Positions 52,101 to 61,346 of a stretch of DNA of 64,000 nt are shown here, piece after piece (the first letter of the stretch is position 1; each line of letters opens with the position of its first letter). The notes under the pieces were generated by a model. It was not told where the DNA came from. It was given only the letters and a program-made list of their open reading frames with translations, and made no database searches. Source of the stretch: Spongilla lacustris (taxonomy: Eukaryota; Porifera; Demospongiae; Spongillida; Spongillidae); the NCBI GenBank assembly GCA_949361645.1, contig OX442418.1:276001-340000 (forward strand), read 5' to 3'. The position numbers and the translations under genes were made by a program.

Positions 52101-55100
52101 GTCCGGAAGAGGTTAGTGCTGCCATGATGTCTGCAAATACTTAATCATCATCCTCCTTTCTACACACTCCTCCTCTCACCTCCCCCTCCCTCCTCCTCCT
52201 CCCCTCCCTCCTCCCTCCTCCCCCTCCCCTCCCTCCTCCTCCTCCCCTCCCTCCTCCCTCCTCCCCTCCCCTCCCTCCTCCTCCTCCCCTCCCTCCTCCC
52301 TCCTCCCCCTCCCCTCCCTCCTCCCCCTCCCCTCCCCTCCCTCCTCAGGTTGGTTCAGGGGCTGGCCTTGGCTTCAACATTAACATTGCCTTCTCTGGTG
52401 CCCAGACCTTCCAGGGACCTGCAGGTGTGTTGTGTGGTATAATGTACACATGGTCACATGACACTGTGTTTATAATACCACATGGTCACATGATACTGTG
52501 CTTATTATACCACATGGTCACATGACACTGTGTGCTATGATGTAATGACTTCTTTCACTCTAGCATCAAACTTTGGTGACCCAGAGTACCTTGCTGCATT
52601 CAGGTAAGTTGCCATGGCTACCCGCCATCTTGCACAACATGCCACCATTCTTTCAGGTGTGTTGTGGTTCCAGTGGCCCAGCAGTTCAGAGCTGATGTCA
52701 CCCTGGTGTCAGCTGGCTTCAATGCTACAGAGGGTCACCCTCCCACCCTGGGGGGGTATTCTGTCACACCCGCCTGTATGTTTGCCCTCCTCCCCAGTTC
52801 CACCATGTAACTTTGTGTTCTCCTCTCCATTCCACAGGCTACGCCCACCTAACTAGGATGCTGATGAATGCTGGGAATGGGAAGGTTGCCATGGCGCTGG
52901 AGGGAGGGTGAGTGTGGAATGTGTGGTGGTGTGGTATGTGTAGTAGTTATGTGGTAACAACACGTAGGCGCTGTTTATTGGAGAGTGCTGGAATGTGTGG
53001 GAGGTGTGGGAGGTGGGGTGTGGGGGAGGTGGGGTGTGTGGCCTGTATGTGTTGGGCTTTATGTATGGGTGTGGTCTTTAGATATGTAGGTGTGGTCTTT
53101 ACATGTTGTTGTGTTCTCTAGGTATGAGCTCATGTCGCTATGTGCCTCAGCTGAGGCTTGTATGAGAGCCCTGATGGGGGAACAGGTATGGCTGGCCTGT
53201 TACTAGCACTCTTCCATGTGTGTCTGCTTCACAGCTGCCTCCATTGGAGCGAGCATCTCTCCAGAAGCAGCCCCACCCAGCAGCCATTAGCAGCCTGGAG
53301 AAGACCATTGCAAGTCACAGTACGTATTGGTGTGGAGGTGTGGAGGTGTGGGTGGAGCCATTACATTCATGTGCCACGCCCACATTGCATGAACACCTGT
53401 ACCCAGGAATGTGCCCTCCCACTTTATAGGCCACCTTTCCCTCTCTTGTAAATCCCTTTCCCTCCCCACCTCCCCCTCACACCCTCCCCTCCCTCCCTTC
53501 CCCCTCCCCTCCCTCCCTTCCCCCTCCCCTCCCTCCCTTCCCCCTCCCCTCCCTCCCTTCCCCCTCCCCTCCCTCCCTTCCCCCTCCCCTCCCTCCCTTC
53601 CCCCTCCCCTCCCTCCCTTCCCCCTCCCCTCCCTCCCTTCCCCCTCCCCTCCCTCCCTTCCCCCTCCCCTCCCTCCCTTCCCCCTCCCCTCCCTCCCTTC
53701 CCCCTCCCCTCCCTCCCTTCCCCTCCCTTCCCCCTCCCCTCCCTCCCTTCCCCCTCCCCTCCCTCCCTTCCCCCTCCCCTCCCTCCCTTCCCCCTCCTCT
53801 CCCTCCCTTCCCCCTCCCCTCCCTCCCCACCTTCCCCCTCCTCTCCCCACCTTCCTCCTCCATTATATGTACAGTTCACTTTCACTGGACCCAAAATCCA
53901 GATTACCACTATCAAAAGTTTCTGAATATTAACCCCTTGGATACCCCATGAAATATCGTGGTACTTTTCCTAGAGCCACTTAGCCACTGTACATTACAAG
54001 TGGACACACATCACTCCCACCAACATTGCTATGTACCATTTTTCTAAGTCCAGTTGTAGTATCGCATATTTCAGAAATGTTGAGGAAGGTTGTGTGTGGA
54101 TGGTTGCAGAAGTGCTCAAAACATAACTTGATTGGAGTGACTTTTTTATTTCTTGACCACCACAGTTTTAAAATGACTCATATTACATGCAGTTAAAATT
54201 TACATTTTTGCAACAACAACAAAAAAAAAAGTTCCATGTTATGCCAATCTCATGATAATATGATGAATATGAATAGTGATTGCGTACTATGTAATGTGGT
54301 CATGTTGGTAGGCTTGTGCATGATAGTACTTCCAGGTGTCCCCACGGGGCACATTTGTACACCAAGGGACACAGAAAACAAATCTTTTGGCAATTAGTCA
54401 ATTCAGCTTTCCAGTGACGTTGAATGGTTTGGCTATGTTGTACAAGTGCTTACCTCACCTCACGTGACTGTTCTTGTGGCAACTCTCACAGCTGAACCAT
54501 GCTGGGGACACCCCCATGCCAGGGACACCCCCATGCCAGGGACACCCCCATGCTGGGGACACCCCCATGCTGGGGACACCCCCATGCCAGGGACACCCCC
54601 ATGCTGGGGACACCCCCATGCTGGGGACACCCCCATGCTGGGGACACCCCCATGCTGGGGACACCCCCATGCCAGGGACACCCCCATGCTGGGGACACCC
54701 CCATGCTAGGGACACCCCCATGCCAGGGACACCCCCATGCCAGGGACACCCCCATGCTGGGGACACCCCCATGCTGGGGACACCCCCATGCTGGGGACAC
54801 CCCCATGCCAGGGACACCCCCATGCTGGGGACACCCCCATGCCAGGGACACCCCCATGCTGGGGACACCCCCATGCTGGGGACACCCCCATGCCGGGGAC
54901 ACCCCCATGCCAGGGACACTCCCATGCCGGGGACACTCCCATGCTGGGAACACTCCCATGCTGGGGACACTCCCATGCCGGGGACACTCCCATGCTGGGA
55001 ACACCCCCATGCCGGGAACACCCCCATGCCAGGGACACCCCCATGCCAGGGACACCCCCATGCCGGGGACACTCCCATGTCAGGGACACTCCCATGCCAG

Positions 55101-55831
55101 GGACACTCCCATGCCGGGGACACTCCCATGCTGGGAACACCCCCATGCCGGGGACACTCCCATGCCAGGGACACCCCCATGCCCGGGACACCCCCAGGCA
55201 CAGTTAGAACATGTGCTGAGTAACTAAATAACCGAGTACCAAAGATCACCTATGTGGCTAGAGCAGTACATCGCGTGGCTATTTAGAAGAAGGCGAGAGC
55301 TTAGAACAACCCCACTTTTCCCGCCTAGCTATATATAGCTGCCATTTACGGGCCAGTAATTAAAATATTATTTTCGCACATCAATAGATTGGGTATCTCA
55401 AATTTGACAATCTACTGTAAGAGCAGTGAATACAGGTAGGTCTTCAAAGCTTTGGCCCAAAAAGATAAGGACTTGTACAACATAGCCAAACCATTCAACG
55501 TCACTGGAAAGCTGAATTGACTAATTGCCAAAAGATTTGTTTTCTGTGTCCCTTGGTGTACAAATGTGCCCCACAGGGGACACCCAGGACAATAGAAATT
55601 AAAAAAACATTTGTGTGCATGTTGAAAAACACATTCTTTCAAATGCCTCACATCTCCCCCCACACATCTCCCCCGCACACAGAAGGGTACTGGCCTGTTC
55701 TCACTCATACCATACATAGCCTCCGTACCTCACACTCTGAGGCAGAGAAGAGTGATGGGGAGGAGGTGGACACAGTACATGCTCTGGCCTCCCTGTCCGT
55801 GGGAGCTGATAGCATCCATAACAGGAGGTAA
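44164..55831 (+). CDS. HDAC4: Class IIa histone deacetylase (HDAC4/5/7/9 group)
   Basis: About 940 residues over 20 exons. The N-terminal part is acidic, then basic/Ser-rich (RTNSVG, a possible 14-3-3-type site). Exon 48311-49590 adds a proline-rich and then glutamine-rich coiled region before the deacetylase domain. That domain starts [18 protein letters not shown]. Class IIa features seen: structural-zinc CxC...H and CGGVGVD cysteine, PPGHHA active-site histidines, DIHHGSG zinc ligands, and EGGY where vertebrate class IIa has EGGH. The third zinc ligand, normally the Asp of SAGFDA, is Asn ([13 protein letters not shown] codon near 52721). Class IIa enzymes act as signal-controlled nuclear corepressors (MEF2 partners). 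The end of exon 3 and the C-terminus are not certain: TAA at 55829-55831, or a GTAAGG donor overlapping it. Confidence 0.94.
45549..45782 (+). repeat. HDAC4: (CCTC)n tetranucleotide array in HDAC
   Basis: About 58 copies between exons 3 and 4, open in all plus frames (SLPP repeats). If the intron is retained, the array becomes coding. Confidence 0.96.
45859..46174 (+). repeat. GT-rich then (CA)n microsatellites in HDAC intron
   Basis: GTGTGTGCATGT-type repeats at 45865-45975, then a nearly pure (CA) run at 46045-46174 that supplies the AAG acceptor of exon 46177-46265. Confidence 0.94.
46548..46650 (+). repeat. HDAC4: 36-bp repeat containing an HDAC exon end and donor
   Basis: Three copies of a 36-bp unit. 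GTGGTACCAG/GTGATGGGAA is the end of exon 46427-46561 plus its donor, repeated twice more downstream. The frame stays open, adding 12 codons per copy (VVPGDGN...), until a stop at 46666. Confidence 0.93.
46690..46902 (+). repeat. 39-bp minisatellite in HDAC intron
   Basis: Five to six copies of a 39-bp unit containing AAATGATGGCAGGAACTAAT and GGCGGGAAGCTATAG. Confidence 0.94.
46976..48262 (+). repeat. 14-bp minisatellite, 1.3 kb, in HDAC intron
   Basis: About 90 copies of ACTCACACCAGCAC with CCTC and CCGG variants, in intron 46562-48310. All three frames are open; one continues in frame into exon 48311-49590. Confidence 0.96.
49598..50545 (+). repeat. GTGTGTGCTT microsatellite, 0.95 kb, in HDAC intron
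   Basis: 8-12-bp GTGTGTGCTT units start at the donor of exon 48311-49590 and fill most of intron 49591-50625. A block of about 360 bp is duplicated in order. Confidence 0.95.
50747..50905 (+). repeat. GTGTGGGGTGTG repeats in HDAC intron
   Basis: Degenerate G/T repeats begin at the GTGTGTGGG donor of exon 50626-50746. Confidence 0.85.
51755..51985 (+). repeat. 29-bp minisatellite in HDAC intron
   Basis: About seven copies of ATCTAATGCCCTTCATGTTC plus TAATGTTCT, ending at the acceptor of exon 51992-52111. A shorter repeat (AGCCCACACCATTG) lies at 51540-51605. Confidence 0.95.
52150..52346 (+). repeat. CCTCCTCCCCTCCCT pyrimidine repeat at an HDAC acceptor
   Basis: Degenerate pyrimidine repeats form the whole tract before the CAG acceptor of exon 52349-52424. 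Confidence 0.92.
53460..53852 (+). repeat. 20-bp pyrimidine minisatellite in HDAC intron
   Basis: About 19 copies of CCCTCCCCTCCCTCCCTTCC in intron 53320-55682. Confidence 0.95.
54331..55588. mobile_element. Inverted-repeat-flanked element with minisatellite core in HDAC intron
   Basis: Arms 54331-54447 and 55471-55588 (about 117 bp) are near-perfect reverse complements, from TCCAGGTGTCCCC to ACAAGT. Between them lies the 17-bp minisatellite 54498-55200. The arms themselves contain GGGACAC, the core of the minisatellite unit, so the array may have grown from the element. Confidence 0.8.
54498..55200 (+). repeat. 17/18-bp ACACCCCCATGCCAGGG minisatellite
   Basis: About 40 copies with GCTGG, GCCAG and GCCGG variants. 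The second half switches to ACTCCCATG, so variants are clustered. Confidence 0.96.
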
Positions 55832-56284
55832 GGGAGGGGGAGGAGGAGGTGAGGTAGTGAATGGTGTCTCTATGTCTGTAGGGCATCTATCGCTGGGACA
55901 GTGGTGTGAACATGGCTCTGATGCCCAGGGCCAACTTACCATTCTTCTGTGGCTAATCAAACTTCAATATAATTTTTTGTTGCATGTTTCCATGGTGATT
56001 GAGCTGTTCAGTGTCCTCAGGTATCATGATTCACACTAATGCAAAGATGGGTGGGTGTGGCAAGAGTGGGTGTGGCTGGACAGCATGCATTGTTTAACTT
56101 TGTGGCATAACAAGTTATCCAGTTGCACAGCTGTAGCATGGCTGAGAGGGGGGCTACTTGTCTCATGTACCACCATCTGAGTGGCTATACCTACCCCAAG
56201 TGGTCCCAGGGTGATGTAAGAAATCACAGCTCATTTTACATGTGATTCTATTGGAAGTTACACGTACACTAGCACTCAGTAATA

Positions 56285-56400
56285 ACCTGCATGCAATAAG
56301 CTGCTTTTAATAACCAGCATGCAATAAGCTACTTTTAATAACCAGCGTGCAATAAGCTACTTTTAATAACCAGCATGAAATAAGCTGCTTTTAAACCAGC
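56285..56400 (+). repeat. 27/29-bp TAATAACCAGCATGCAATAA repeat
   Basis: Four copies with shortening in the last ones. Confidence 0.88.
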
Positions 56401-56529
56401 ATGAAATACGCTGCTATGAATAAGCATCAGAACTATTATTATAACACAAATGGTACAAATGTATAGAGTTGCTATAACAAACAGGCTACATTACATTGAC
56501 AGCACGGATCAAAATAACACATTACTGCA

Positions 56530-57410
56530 CTTATAATAGCCCCATAGGGGGGGCATTTGGGGCAGATGCCCCCCCCTCCCCGCTTAATGGCGCCCCCCCC
56601 CCCCCCCTGCTTTATGGCGCCCACCCTCCCACCCCCACACACTGACACACACACACACAGTGACACGCGCAAACGCATGCACGCGTACGCCTCGTCAATT
56701 AATTAAGCGCCTTTGTTCATGTTTCGTTAGAAGTTCCCGCTGACATCATTGACAAATTAATACATATATGTGTACATGCATGTAAGCTTACCGTATTACG
56801 TTGGTTTCGGTTTCGAGTATAATGTCGAACACGAAGCGAAAACTGAGTGGGGCTGAGAATCGAAAATGCAAGTTGCAACGTCAACTGCATTCAAGCGGAA
56901 ATGGTCTGTATGTTCACCTATTACTCTTGCATCGGCACTAATCAGTTGTGATGAAGAGCGGTTTCCTAATATTTTTCGCTTGATGAAAATTGGTTGCACA
57001 CTTCCAATCACTAGTTGCACCTGCGAGAGAAGCTTTTCTACCTTACGTCGTCTGAGAAACTGGCTAAGGTCCTCTATGACCTGTAGACGGCTTTCTTCGT
57101 TAGCACTTATGAATATTCATTCAGTACTCACATCCAGCCGTAAACTATGACACAGCTGTGGAGATATTTCTCGAGATGCACCCAAGAAGAATAGAATTAT
57201 CCAATCTACTTATGGAGTAGGGATAGTTCATGCACAATCTAACCATTCAGTTTCTGTAATTAATTTATTTGCTCAATAAATTGTAACATGAATTTCTGCA
57301 TGCCTAATTGATTAGTCAGAGCCACGCCCCCATGGCGCCCCTCTGTTTGATTAGCCCCCCCCCCCCCCCCCCCCTCCTCCTTTGGAAACACCTAGGGACG
57401 CCACTGATAG
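56530..57410 (+). mobile_element. hAT-family DNA transposon remnant
   Basis: The plus-strand frame 56866-57150 reads FPNIFRLMKIGCTLPITS, CERSFSTLRRLRNWLRSSM and SSLALMNIH. This is the C-terminal dimerisation segment of hAT transposases (CERSFS with TLRR...LR). The rest of the transposase is missing. The right end, read on the minus strand, begins CAGTGGCGTCCCTAGG, a hAT-like terminus, next to a C21 run (57354-57374). The left end is not clearly delimited. Confidence 0.78.
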
Positions 57411-57730
57411 CGTAAATTTCATTTCTGCACATTAAAATTACATATGCATTTCCTTCACCATCTCTAACAGTTTGGCCTATATGCCAGGTAACAGTGAAGC
57501 TCACATTGTTACACCATGTTCAGTGCTAAGTTGTGCAGTGTGTCGTGAATATGATTATACTCAGCACGCTACTTCACGCAATTGTTATGTTGTATACATA
57601 TACGTGCATGCCTGCTCTGGCGACTTCGAAATGTGTACTCAGCTGAAATTTATTCATCTCTGTATGAAGTGAAAAATATTTTATTTTGCAGCAATTGAGG
57701 TAATCCGCTAACCACAACTCCGGATAGGAA

Positions 57731-57871
57731 TAGTCTCGTACCCAGACCCAAATGTACGTAACGACGATTATCGCTTACAGTATAACATCACGTAAGCTTA
57801 CATCATGTACGTGATGTTATACTGTAAGCGATAATCATCGTTACGTACATTTGGGTCTGGGTACGAGACTA
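57731..57871. mobile_element. MITE with 9-bp target duplication, copy 2
   Basis: A 141-bp near-perfect palindrome starting TAGTCTCGTACCCAGACCCA and ending with its complement, with a small loop. It is flanked on both sides by GGATAGGAA. A 9-bp duplication fits Mutator-like elements. It shares termini with 22368-22457. Confidence 0.9.
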
Positions 57872-58818
57872 GGATAGGAACGGGTTTAAAGAGGACCGAT
57901 CATTCCATTAACTTTAGACTGCCCCCTGGTGTCAGACAGATAATAGATATTGGAGTGCTACTCTATAATATCTATGAACAGATGTAGATCCGGCAAGTTT
58001 GGCTGCGATATAGTACGTAATACGTCATGCAAACAAACGTTCCCATAGCAACATTTTATTGCGCTTTATGTGCCCGTAGAGGATGGTCATGCATCCCTAG
58101 TGTTTGGGGGTTGGGGCAACGAAGCTAGCCTATCGATGTGCTAACTAAACTGTCAAAGAAGATGGCCACCCAGCTATGTCGACCTCTTATTGAGGTTACA
58201 TCAACCATTTACAGTCGCCTTAGCCTCAACCTCATGAGGCAGAATGCCAGGGCAATTTTGGCCAGATGTGTCTCACCAACCACATCTTATGACTTTTAGT
58301 TGTAGTGTTTTAATAAACAGTTGTGACTGAGTATTAGAATGTTATATGTTATTGAGAATGTATCTATATATGTACAATTTCAGTGTAGAACACTTCTGGA
58401 TCTTGACATAGTTTTTCCATTTGGTGTAATTAGAAATGTAATCACACCAACCCAGTTATTAATAAAAGCAATGAAACAAGTAAATAACAAATATTATTCA
58501 TAGTGCGCATAGTGCGCATGCGTGTCCGGACTTTAATTAAGTCCATAATGGACGTTTCAAATACGACGATTATAGACTACGCTATTTCACCCGAGCACCA
58601 TCCTGCAAAAAGACAACGCGGGCCACTTCCCACTGAACCGACTGTAAAAATCATTGTCCGCGGAGACGATTGCTACCACTCCCTTCTACGAAGGCCTGAA
58701 TACATTGGGCACCGTGGAAACTGATGTGGACGGCGAAGTGGCGTACAGCGTTAATTATTCCACTGCACCTGAAGTACTGTCTGCCGCTAAACATAAGAAT
58801 GGAAAAAAGTCACATGAA

Positions 58819-59466
58819 ATGTGTACGTGTATCTGCTCTGTGACCTGTATCTCCGTGCTGGTGTCTGCAGTGGCCCTGCTGCTGGTCCTCGCAGTGATAG
58901 CGTGCGGCCTGCTCATCTATTTCGGCATCCTTCCTCTCCATTCATTCGCCACTGCCGCTCAGGTCAGGCAATTGCAAGCGAACATCTCCGCATCCAGCAA
59001 TCAAGCCGACGAGACGGCCAAACAGTTGGACAGACTTACAGCCGAGCTAGAGGCCCTGCAAGCGGCAACTGCTCAGCTGTCCACAGTTGTAAGTGTGCTT
59101 CGTGCGTCTTTGAACGGGTCTACGGTCCCACAACTGGCCAACATGACGCTGTACCAGAACTGCACTACTAGAGTAGTCAGCACGTGCTCACTGCTGCAAG
59201 GTGTGACAGGGGCGTTCTGCCAGACCTCGACATACGCCCTATCGGCTAACGACTACCAGACGATCGACGTGTTCTGTGCCACCGCCAATACTCGCGAGAC
59301 ACGCCCACTGGTTGCCACCCTCGACCTCGATGCTAACAACGTCGCGATATGCCTGTGTTACGTGGCATCTGCTCAACCGTCGACCGCCACAACTGCATGT
59401 AACTTATATGCAACAGAATGTCCTGCTATTAATAGTTTTGCTACAATAGTTCAAACTTATCCGTAG
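58819..59466 (+). CDS. Membrane-anchored coiled-coil/Cys-rich protein, copy 1 (N-terminus frameshifted)
   Basis: Frame of 215 residues from the first in-frame ATG. It begins MCTCICSVTC, then has one membrane segment (ISVLVSAVALLLVLAVIACG), a coiled-coil stalk, and an ectodomain with eight cysteines in the same order as copy 2. Upstream, the N-terminal cytoplasmic part is present in another frame (58548-58724: ISPEHHPAKRQRG, RGDDCY). Relative to copy 2, 35 bp are missing after RGDDCY, which shifts the frame and gives a stop. It may be a pseudogene, or may start at 58819 and lose the cytoplasmic tail. No function is recognised; type II orientation is inferred. Confidence 0.65.
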   Translation: MCTCICSVTCISVLVSAVALLLVLAVIACGLLIYFGILPLHSFATAAQVRQLQANISASSNQADETAKQLDRLTAELEALQAATAQLSTVVSVLRASLNGSTVPQLANMTLYQNCTTRVVSTCSLLQGVTGAFCQTSTYALSANDYQTIDVFCATANTRETRPLVATLDLDANNVAICLCYVASAQPSTATTACNLYATECPAINSFATIVQTYP

Positions 59467-61346
59467 CTACAAGGTACCTATGTTTCAACCCAAATTAATT
59501 CCCCAGTGTATATTCTCGGTGAAGTGTTAACACGCGCGTGTCGCCGTTGTAGGCACAGGATATGTTTACGATTATGTGCGCGCGTGCGAGAATAGTAACA
59601 TCAATTAACTTGATTATGCTCCTCGGTCGATCGATGCGCATATGCAATCCTGCATGCGCGCTATGGCCTGATCGATCTGATTTAATGACATTTATTGAAA
59701 TAGAAATTTACCTTCATCTCTGGTGCACAAGTTACTATGAGCAACGTAAAGCTTTTGGTTATTGGTGTACGTTCACAGTAAGTGATTTTGAGCCTGGTTT
59801 CTAGTGGGCACTGACATCATTCCATGCATGGAAAATTTCATGCAATATATTTGAGGTCACATGATATAATGGATTCACACCCAGTGGATTGTGTATAGTG
59901 TGAGTCTAAGCGTTGGGGCAGAACTAAATTTAGTGATTTATTCAGTTTAATTAACTGCCAGAGTTTGATCCAACAGTTTGCAATATACATGATGTATGTA
60001 CCAAGCTGTTTTTTTTTTTTTTGGTTCTGTGTAACGTGTAGGGCAGCCTTGGAACGAGCAGTTCATATTCATATTGTATTTATAAAGGAACGATTGACGT
60101 GTTAATAATCTTCTAATGGGGCACGGGGGCACGGGGGCACACCTCCCGCCACATGCCTTCTACCACCTATACATGTACACTGTATGACCATCACATTGGT
60201 ATTTGCACGCCACATATGCACCGTAGAGACCATAGTACTCCCCTTCCCCCTAATCCATCAGAATCCTGTTTTTCTTTTAAAAATCATCGCGATTTCTCAG
60301 TCTTGAGAGGCCTGCATACGTGCATGCATGTGATTAAATTAAACGCCGGAAGTGTGACGTTATTTTAAAAAAAAAAAAGTTCGGATGTGAGTGCTGAAAA
60401 GTTTAAGCGAAGAGCTCCGAGATTTAGCCATCCATTACCTCTGGCCAATTGCATGTAATGCATTGGTATGTCAATAGGTATGTAAAACCACGATTCTGAT
60501 ACACATGCAGCTAGTAGTTTTTGGTACGTAAAACTGAACTACGTACAGAACTGAACTACACAAAATGTGCACCTTTGCCGTTTGTTTAGTAATATCTCAC
60601 CTTTTGGAGTGAAGTGCTTTGCGCATCATGCAGCAGGCGCGTATCAAAAGGGGAGGAGAGGAGGTTTCCACTGAGCAGTATATCAATTCTTCTACCGCAA
60701 TTCAGTATAGTGATTCGCGATCAATTAGTGCTATATTCTGCATGTAGAGATTTAGGTTTAAATTGTGTTAATCAAGTTGCTTTGTTGTGAAAGGTTGTAT
60801 GGATTTATGTGCATGGGCTTATGCTTGGTTTACTGCTAAAATGTTATGTTGTATGCTGTATGTACGTGTTCGGTTTACTTGTGCATGTCAACTTGTATGG
60901 GCTTATGCTATAGGTTTATTGTGGATCAGTTTAGGTGGCTTGGTAAGTTACGTTCCGGTCGCACTTAGCTTACCGCCAACTCTGAACACTTGCGCGGCAG
61001 CAAAGTATCGTTCCCAGACCATTAATTATTGGTAATGCCTACGTATATTGTGAAATTGAATACCTCGATGTTTCCGGTTCAATATTGTACACGGCCAATT
61101 CTTACGCTAAGTGAATCAGATCCGCTACCCAAAGGTCGTGATTCAGCCGTGAAGCGGACTTAATTTCCAATAGAATTCAATAGTATTCGGAACAAGGTCA
61201 GTAAATTTCAGAAAATTAAGTCCGCTTCATGACTGAATCACGACCTTTGGGTAGCGGATCTGATTCACGTAGCGTAAGAATTGGCCGTGTAAACGCGCGC
61301 GCATATAGGCGATAGGTGTAATACTATCGCCTTCACTGTGAATCAA
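59467..61346. other. Spacer between the two membrane-protein copies
   Basis: No gene recognised. It holds a T15 run (60007-60021), an A12 run (60367-60378) and the palindrome 61088-61291 immediately upstream of copy 2. Confidence 0.7.
61088..61291. mobile_element. 204-bp palindromic MITE-like element
   Basis: Arms of about 85 bp (from TACACGGCCAATTCTTACGC) are near-perfect reverse complements around a centre of about 35 bp. It ends 55 bp before the start codon of membrane-protein copy 2, so it may supply or disrupt the promoter. Confidence 0.88.

Larger units (their letters stand above)
44164..55831 (+). other. HDAC4: HDAC exon coordinates
   Basis: 44164-44197, 45021-45101, 45503-about 45529/45545 (unresolved), 45826-45856, 46177-46265, 46427-46561, 48311-49590, 50626-50746, 50930-50973, 51028-51081, 51136-51245, 51320-51401, 51992-52111, 52349-52424, 52564-52603, 52657-52775, 52838-52907, 53122-53185, 53235-53319, 55683-55831. 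From exon 46177 onward all junction phases agree. Exon 3 to exon 4 does not: the visible GT donor (45546) gives phase 2, while the exon 4 reading [10 protein letters not shown] needs phase 1. A GC donor at 45530 or a shorter exon 4 starting at 45844 would repair it. Confidence 0.83.
55832..58818. other. Interval between HDAC and the membrane-protein pair
   Basis: No intact gene recognised beyond the hAT remnant (56509-57410), the MITE (57731-57871) and a 27/29-bp repeat (56285-56400). A potential alternative last HDAC exon starts at 55882 (acceptor TCTGTAG/GG) and would add ASIAGTVV before a stop. An out-of-frame N-terminal relic of the first membrane-protein copy lies at 58548-58724. Confidence 0.65.

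Noticed and set aside
53235..53330. Continuing HDAC exon 19 through HSTYW to match the conserved S-x-Y-W motif
   Set aside because: Exon 55683-55831 supplies a better K-G-Y-W match in the right phase and then the conserved [11 protein letters not shown], so the GTACGT donor at 53320 is preferred.
53287..53932. Gly-Arg-Glu-rich and Pro-Ser-rich ORFs near the last HDAC exons
   Set aside because: They are translations of the 20-bp pyrimidine repeat in intron 53320-55682.
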